Below are positions 59,904 to 64,000 of a stretch of 64,000 bases of DNA, in pieces (position 1 is the stretch's first letter; each line of letters begins with the position of its first letter). This DNA is from UKL13-3 sp040387195 (lineage in GTDB: Bacteria > Bacteroidota > Bacteroidia > UKL13-3). Made by a program: the position numbers and the translations under genes. The stretch lies in assembly GCA_040387195.1 (NCBI GenBank), contig JAZKEF010000012.1, positions 157,542-221,541 of the forward strand. Direction: 5' to 3'. The notes beneath the pieces were generated by a model. It was not told the DNA's origin. It saw only the letters and a program-made list of their open reading frames with translations, and did no database searches.

Positions 59904-62063
59904 CTAGTGAATCACAGAAAACCGCTTTATATGTCTTGCATTTTGCTCATTATACAATTCAATCATATAATAGTTTACCCCGTTCAGCAAATCGGAACCT
60001 GAAAATTGAATTTGATAATCACCAACCTGAACACCATTTTCTTGAATTAAAATAGCCTGTTGTTCAAAGTTTGAATTCATAAGGGAAATTTTTACAGTAC
60101 CTGCTTTAGGAATATGATAACTTATCACACTGTTTTCTAAAACAGGATTTGGAGAAACTGTGCTATAAAGAGAATCTACCAAACCACTTTCAGGGTCTAC
60201 ATAATGAGCATCTGAGTTATAGTCGTCACCATTCCATTGGTCTCCATGATCGTTAGTGAAATCATTATCACAGAAAAACACACTTACAAACCCTGTCATA
60301 GTTGTCACTGACTCATCACAATCTGTAAATTCTATTATAATTGCATATTGACCGTTTGTTATTACATCTTCATCAGGAATTTCTATACAATGTGGATTGC
60401 TTGTTAAAGTACTCTCCGTGTGATCGACAACTTTCAATCCATTTCTATTAAAAAGTTGTATCCTAACCCGGGCCAAGCCCAACCCTGTAAAGCACAACTT
60501 TCTCTTTCCTCCTTCACAACGGGTAAAATTCTCAAATGCAACATTTGTTGCCGTTCGAATTCGATGCCAGTCGAAAACCTCTTCTTTTAGCTCTTCAAAA
60601 CAATAATTTTTTGACCTCACTCTTATTTTATAACATCCGCAAGGTTCCAAAAATCCTAAAAAGCTCCAATTTACCGCTTGTGGTGCTGTAAAATCAATTC
60701 CATTATTAAAAACAGTACTATGTAAAATGTTATTATTACAATCTATAATATCCACGCTTACATATTCGGTATTTTCTGTTGTATTGATAGTAAATGACGG
60801 ATTATCGGGTTTTGAACTGAGATTACTATTAGTTATTGTAAAATCAGGATTGGGATTAGACCCGCCTGAGTAATGAATATAAATTGTTTTGGTAGTAGAT
60901 TCCCCACATTGATTGGTAATTATAACCTGATAGGTGTAAGTTCCCGAACCATTTTCTGGCGGACAAAAAATAGGTGTAGCTACATTAGTTGCTGAAAGAT
61001 ATTGCAGCTGCCCACTTACAAGTGCCCTCCATTCATAAGACATTTTGTAACCGGAAGGGCTACCAATTACTATACATTGGCTATTACAAATGACATATTG
61101 ATCCGGAACATAGATATTAGGCGATGAACATGGACTTCCACACCGACCAATCATTGCTGTAAAATCCGCGCCTCTCTCAACATTAAAACCTTCAACTAAT
61201 TTGACTTCGCTGCTTGCTTTGTAGGTAGTTACACTTCCACTCTTCATTTCAACATCTCCCATTGCAGGAGTATTGTTAACAACAGAACCGGCAATTATAT
61301 TAACGCCTTCTTCTAATTCAGATTCATAACGATAAACTCGAGCTTGTCTGATAATATATTCAGTACAATATTCATATAGTTCAACCCTATCCACAAATAC
61401 AAATGAGTGATCCGTATATGAAGTTCCAACGGCATGGATTACGATGTGATATTGTCTATTCTTGCTTGCTTCAATTATTCCTTCATATACTTTAGGATTA
61501 CACCCTTCCGCCAAATGGGAACCTGCAGGGATAATAAACTGCAAAGCATTCATCAGATTTTCACCTGCAAGATCAGCATGATACCAATCTTCTCCACTTT
61601 TACTAAAATGGATGTTAAATTTCGATAAGGGTTCACCCAATGCCACTATCCTGAATTTATACTTTTTACCCCTCTGTAATTCACTTATCAACTCAGTATA
61701 GAATGACTCACCATGCTTTGCTGCTTCATCTTTTCCAATAAAAACATACTTATCACCATCAAACGGATTAACATTATCATTTTTACAAGGAGTACAATTT
61801 AGAAATGGATTATCCGAAGAAAAAGAATGCCAATCAGCTGTATTAACCTCATTATTGGCAACGTCATCTTCTCTTGGAGCCCACCCTGGTTTCCAATTAG
61901 AGACGTCAAAAGATCCTGCATCTAATGGTCTTCGGCAAGTATTAGGGAAAGTACCTGAAAAAAATTCAAAACTATAGTTGGGAACAATGTTAATAGGAAT
62001 CTGAGCCCAAACCTGTAAGCTAAAAATCAAAATCTTCAACAATAATAAAAGTCTAATAATCAT
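59904..62063 (-). CDS. T9SS type A sorting-domain protein
   Basis: The 719-residue protein has a signal peptide (MIIRLLLLLKILIFSLQVWA). A carbohydrate-binding-like first domain (VPNYSFEFFSG ... NPFDGDKYVFIG, about 25-235) opens with the NxSFE phrase typical of galactose-binding folds. An adhesive, cysteine-containing middle region follows, then PKD-like strands (about 330-420), and a Por sorting domain ends it (VSPNPVLENSVISY ... VNYYMIELYNE). Its ATG overlaps the stop of the preceding barrel gene by 4 bp, so it is the last member of a minus-strand operon. The target of binding is unknown. Confidence 0.85.
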   Translation of the reverse strand: MIIRLLLLLKILIFSLQVWAQIPINIVPNYSFEFFSGTFPNTCRRPLDAGSFDVSNWKPGWAPREDDVANNEVNTADWHSFSSDNPFLNCTPCKNDNVNPFDGDKYVFIGKDEAAKHGESFYTELISELQRGKKYKFRIVALGEPLSKFNIHFSKSGEDWYHADLAGENLMNALQFIIPAGSHLAEGCNPKVYEGIIEASKNRQYHIVIHAVGTSYTDHSFVFVDRVELYEYCTEYIIRQARVYRYESELEEGVNIIAGSVVNNTPAMGDVEMKSGSVTTYKASSEVKLVEGFNVERGADFTAMIGRCGSPCSSPNIYVPDQYVICNSQCIVIGSPSGYKMSYEWRALVSGQLQYLSATNVATPIFCPPENGSGTYTYQVIITNQCGESTTKTIYIHYSGGSNPNPDFTITNSNLSSKPDNPSFTINTTENTEYVSVDIIDCNNNILHSTVFNNGIDFTAPQAVNWSFLGFLEPCGCYKIRVRSKNYCFEELKEEVFDWHRIRTATNVAFENFTRCEGGKRKLCFTGLGLARVRIQLFNRNGLKVVDHTESTLTSNPHCIEIPDEDVITNGQYAIIIEFTDCDESVTTMTGFVSVFFCDNDFTNDHGDQWNGDDYNSDAHYVDPESGLVDSLYSTVSPNPVLENSVISYHIPKAGTVKISLMNSNFEQQAILIQENGVQVGDYQIQFSGSDLLNGVNYYMIELYNEQNARHIKRFSVIH

Positions 62064-62788
62064 AATTTTGTATTTATTAAGAAACCAATTCGAACTGAAT
62101 TTGATCTAAAGTTTGCACTATGCGATTCTCTTCCCATTGTTGTTTTATTTGTGAATGAATTATTCAATTGGAAATAATCTGAAGACCCCTCCATTTCAAA
62201 AAAAATGGTTGCACTAAATGAGCGAGCGAAATCAAAAGACTTTGATAATCCAAAAATGTAGGAAGTCCAATCCATCCGTCTCCCATTAACCAATTCAGCC
62301 CCGATTGCTGATGCATAAAATGGCTGATTAGATTCAAAATAATCACTACTTGTTTGATGATGAAATGTATTATATGTGTAGGCTCCGAATACTGATACAA
62401 CTTCTCGTTTTTCCTTTGTTCTAAAAGTATATTGTAGTATAATCGGTATTTGCATACCCGTGGACTGCACATAAAAAAAATTTCGAATTACATCATCTGT
62501 TATATCAATTGTTCCACTACTCTTTATATATCGATAATCTGTACCGATTGAAAACCCTTTGTATACATTCGCTTTTAATCGGAACAAAAGACCATAATTA
62601 TAGCCTGCTACATTATTAAAAATAAATTGACCTTGTGCTGGTTCGTAGTAGTGTCCTCCTGAGGTTCCTCCAATTCCAAGCTCAACAACAGGAAAGTTCC
62701 GCACAGTATCATTTGCCAAAAAAATCTGGGCTTCCATTTTTAAGCAACAGGTTATGAGTAATAACACTAAAATTATATTGTTTTTCAT
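62060..62788 (-). CDS. Small outer-membrane beta-barrel protein
   Basis: The 242-residue protein has a signal peptide (MKNNIILVLLLITCCLKMEA). Alternating strands follow (YNYGLLFRLKANVYKGFSIGTDYRYI, SVRIGFLINTKL), ending near a basic-Leu end. It lacks named motifs and is probably a porin-like 8-10 strand barrel. It is coupled to the T9SS gene downstream by ATGA overlap and lies 19 bp after the preceding barrel gene. Confidence 0.75.
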   Translation of the reverse strand: MKNNIILVLLLITCCLKMEAQIFLANDTVRNFPVVELGIGGTSGGHYYEPAQGQFIFNNVAGYNYGLLFRLKANVYKGFSIGTDYRYIKSSGTIDITDDVIRNFFYVQSTGMQIPIILQYTFRTKEKREVVSVFGAYTYNTFHHQTSSDYFESNQPFYASAIGAELVNGRRMDWTSYIFGLSKSFDFARSFSATIFFEMEGSSDYFQLNNSFTNKTTMGRESHSANFRSNSVRIGFLINTKL

Positions 62789-62807
62789 ACTAAATCTGCT
62801 TTTTGTT

Positions 62808-63500
62808 TTAAACCTTTATGCCAAAGTGCAAGGATATCATTGTATATGATAAAGGAATCACATCTTGCCCGAATAGACCACCAAAGTCCTGAATTCGTTT
62901 AGGATTAAGCAATGCATCGTTATTCACTTCAATACCAATTGTTCCAATTAGTTTACCGTTTATTTTGAACTCACCACCTGTTCCCAGTAATAAGTAATTT
63001 GTTTGTATAGTTACATTCTCTTCAATTACTGGAACGGAACCATATTGATTTTTGGGTATAAAAGCCAACTTAAATGAATTGTCAAACCCTATCCCTCCTA
63101 TCATGTACAAGTTCCATTTAGTTTTTTGTTTATAAAGATACTTAAATCCAATGGGTATGTTAAAACTCTTATACATTATCTCTAAATCAAAATAAAAATT
63201 AGGATTATCCCTTATAGCGTATACATGTCCTCCCCATTGGTTGTATCTGATATCGGTATAAATATTCAACCTATTAGACAACCTATACTCTAAGCCAATT
63301 CCCGCACCATATCCAAAATTAGGTTTATAGGATAAGTTAACACTTTCCCATCTATCATTGTAATAAGAGGATTGGGTATTGATACCAAACCACGATAAAC
63401 TCGCGTAGCCCTTAAAAGTCAAACTCCACTTGCTTTGAGAATATCCGCTTGTGGAAATTACTAGCAGGATAAGCACTACTTTGCTTCTTCTAATTCGCAT
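62808..63500 (-). CDS. Small outer-membrane beta-barrel protein
   Basis: The 230-residue protein has an N-terminal signal (MRIRRSKVVLILLVISTSGYS) and barrel strands with glycine/aromatic alternation (GYGAGIGLEYRLSNRLNIYTDIRYNQW, LHFGIKV at the end). Its start overlaps the end of the upstream tail-fibre-like gene by 25 bp. It belongs to the same minus-strand operon as the second barrel and the T9SS protein. Confidence 0.7.
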   Translation of the reverse strand: MRIRRSKVVLILLVISTSGYSQSKWSLTFKGYASLSWFGINTQSSYYNDRWESVNLSYKPNFGYGAGIGLEYRLSNRLNIYTDIRYNQWGGHVYAIRDNPNFYFDLEIMYKSFNIPIGFKYLYKQKTKWNLYMIGGIGFDNSFKLAFIPKNQYGSVPVIEENVTIQTNYLLLGTGGEFKINGKLIGTIGIEVNNDALLNPKRIQDFGGLFGQDVIPLSYTMISLHFGIKV

Positions 63501-63991
63501 ACTCTCTTTTTCAATTCATCATTTTCATTTTTCAATTGAATCATATACAAGGTAAGTTCTTCCACTTTCTCAAGCAATTTAAATTGCATTGCACTCACGT
63601 CTATCGTTCCTTCGTTTTGCATCTCAGTTGCCGATTTTACATTCGGAAGGTGTTTATTTTTGGCGATGTATAATTCAACCTCTTTTATTGATAGAAGGTT
63701 ATATGACTTTTCGAATACGTAATCAGGTGGAATATTTGCCATATTCACTTTCACCTCTCTTGCTCTTACTAATCCATCAGTATAAACCCTAAAATTAATC
63801 TGATCACTTGCATCCTTAACAATGAGATCTGTTGCTAAAGTTACATTGGCATCAACTTTAAAAAGTGTTGCCGTACTATTGGAAAAAGACAGTTCTGCTT
63901 GAGTAACTTTTAAAAAGTCATATGTTCCATTATTAATAAAGAAGCTGTAAGCTCCCCTGAAAATGGGACTGGATAAAAATAGGCAAAAAGT
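63476..63991 (-). pseudogene. C-terminal part of a tail-fibre-like / cell-surface protein, 5' end broken or outside the window
   Basis: The open frame 63991-63476 encodes the family-typical end of Bacteroidota surface proteins: SPIFRGAYSFFINNGTYDF, the domain with FRVYTDGLVRAREVKV, then PPDYVFEKSYNLLSIKEVE and the coiled coil LLEKVEELTLYMIQLKNENDELKK. There is no ATG before residue M at 63754, and an in-frame TAG lies at 63992-63994. Homologous N-terminal sequence should continue, so the gene is either frameshifted near the A5 run at 63985-63989 or truncated. The C-terminal part alone could still be translated from 63754 (92 residues). Confidence 0.55.
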
Positions 63992-64000
63992 CTAATTTTA

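Noticed and set aside
1..64000. CRISPR arrays, insertion sequences and prophage
   Set aside because: No regularly spaced short repeats, transposase or integrase genes, or structural phage genes were seen; the ORF6N-type fragment and the tail-fibre-like C-terminus alone do not establish a prophage.

Overview
The window is about 64 kb of chromosome from a member of the Bacteroidota, most likely a Chitinophagales- or Sphingobacteriales-like lineage. Four things support this. Three very large or secreted proteins end in type IX secretion (T9SS/Por) sorting domains. Lineage-restricted families are present (GLPGLI, DUF3109, DUF6428, DUF1207-like, PID-CTERM, CarboxypepD_reg-like TonB proteins). Promoters match the Bacteroidota TTG-N18-20-TAnnTTTG form rather than the E. 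coli one. Shine-Dalgarno sequences are almost absent. The one tRNA gene (Asp, GTC) lacks an encoded CCA. No phage, IS element or CRISPR array is visible.

Layout. 0-5 kb: tail of an ORF6N-type gene, a radical SAM protein, acs and accA (acetyl-CoA formation and carboxylation), tRNA-Asp with a clear promoter and terminator, and a DoxX membrane protein. 5-12 kb: a helical-repeat protein and a 1,730-residue beta-helix T9SS protein. 12.5-16.3 kb: a four-gene operon on the minus strand (small Cys-tailed protein, multi-TM protein, HisKA_3 kinase, NarL regulator) facing a plus-strand cluster of small genes (HNH nuclease, KTSC-like protein, micro-membrane protein), with a 40-bp near-perfect palindrome at the plus-strand promoter. 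16.5-25 kb: lysophospholipid acyltransferase, LolC/E-type permease, NamZ/DUF1343, CcmB, fmt, then a compact exosortase locus (PID-CTERM substrate, exosortase, accessory membrane protein, HTTM protein). 25-30 kb: rpsA, EVE protein, zeta-toxin-like kinase, a 55-residue partner, pyrR and pyrB. 30-33 kb: an arsenic operon (arsR, DUF6428, ACR3 pump, LMW-phosphatase-type arsC). 33-45 kb: agmatinase family, haem-binding protein, a 2,551-residue T9SS protein with a nearly identical 458-codon internal duplication, a cytochrome c peroxidase with a damaged second haem motif, and a small cytochrome c. 45-50 kb: RsiV-like lipoprotein, alpha-oxoamine synthase, and a helix-hairpin-helix/beta-barrel pair. 50-64 kb: a membrane pyrophosphatase with a 20-cysteine C-terminal tail, outer-membrane proteins (DUF1207-like, DUF2279, TonB-type barrel plus GLPGLI), DUF3109, and a final minus-strand operon of two small barrels plus a T9SS protein behind a probably truncated tail-fibre-like gene.

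The genes are mostly envelope biology: cell-surface export and sorting by two independent systems (T9SS and exosortase), outer-membrane receptors, lipid acyl transfer and sphingoid/sulfonolipid-type chemistry. Core metabolism and translation genes are interspersed. Intergenic regions carry several families of small dispersed palindromes and hairpins (CCGATAGCTATCGG; a GAGTTAATCGA hairpin; a GCGTAATTAGCGAAATCTGCGGG element) that deserve attention. The best candidates for less-described biology are the Cys-rich pyrophosphatase tail, the EVE/zeta/mini-gene unit coupled to pyrR, the exosortase-HTTM locus, the operator-controlled HNH/KTSC cluster and the duplicated PhoX-like module. All family calls were made by reading the sequence, without database searches.
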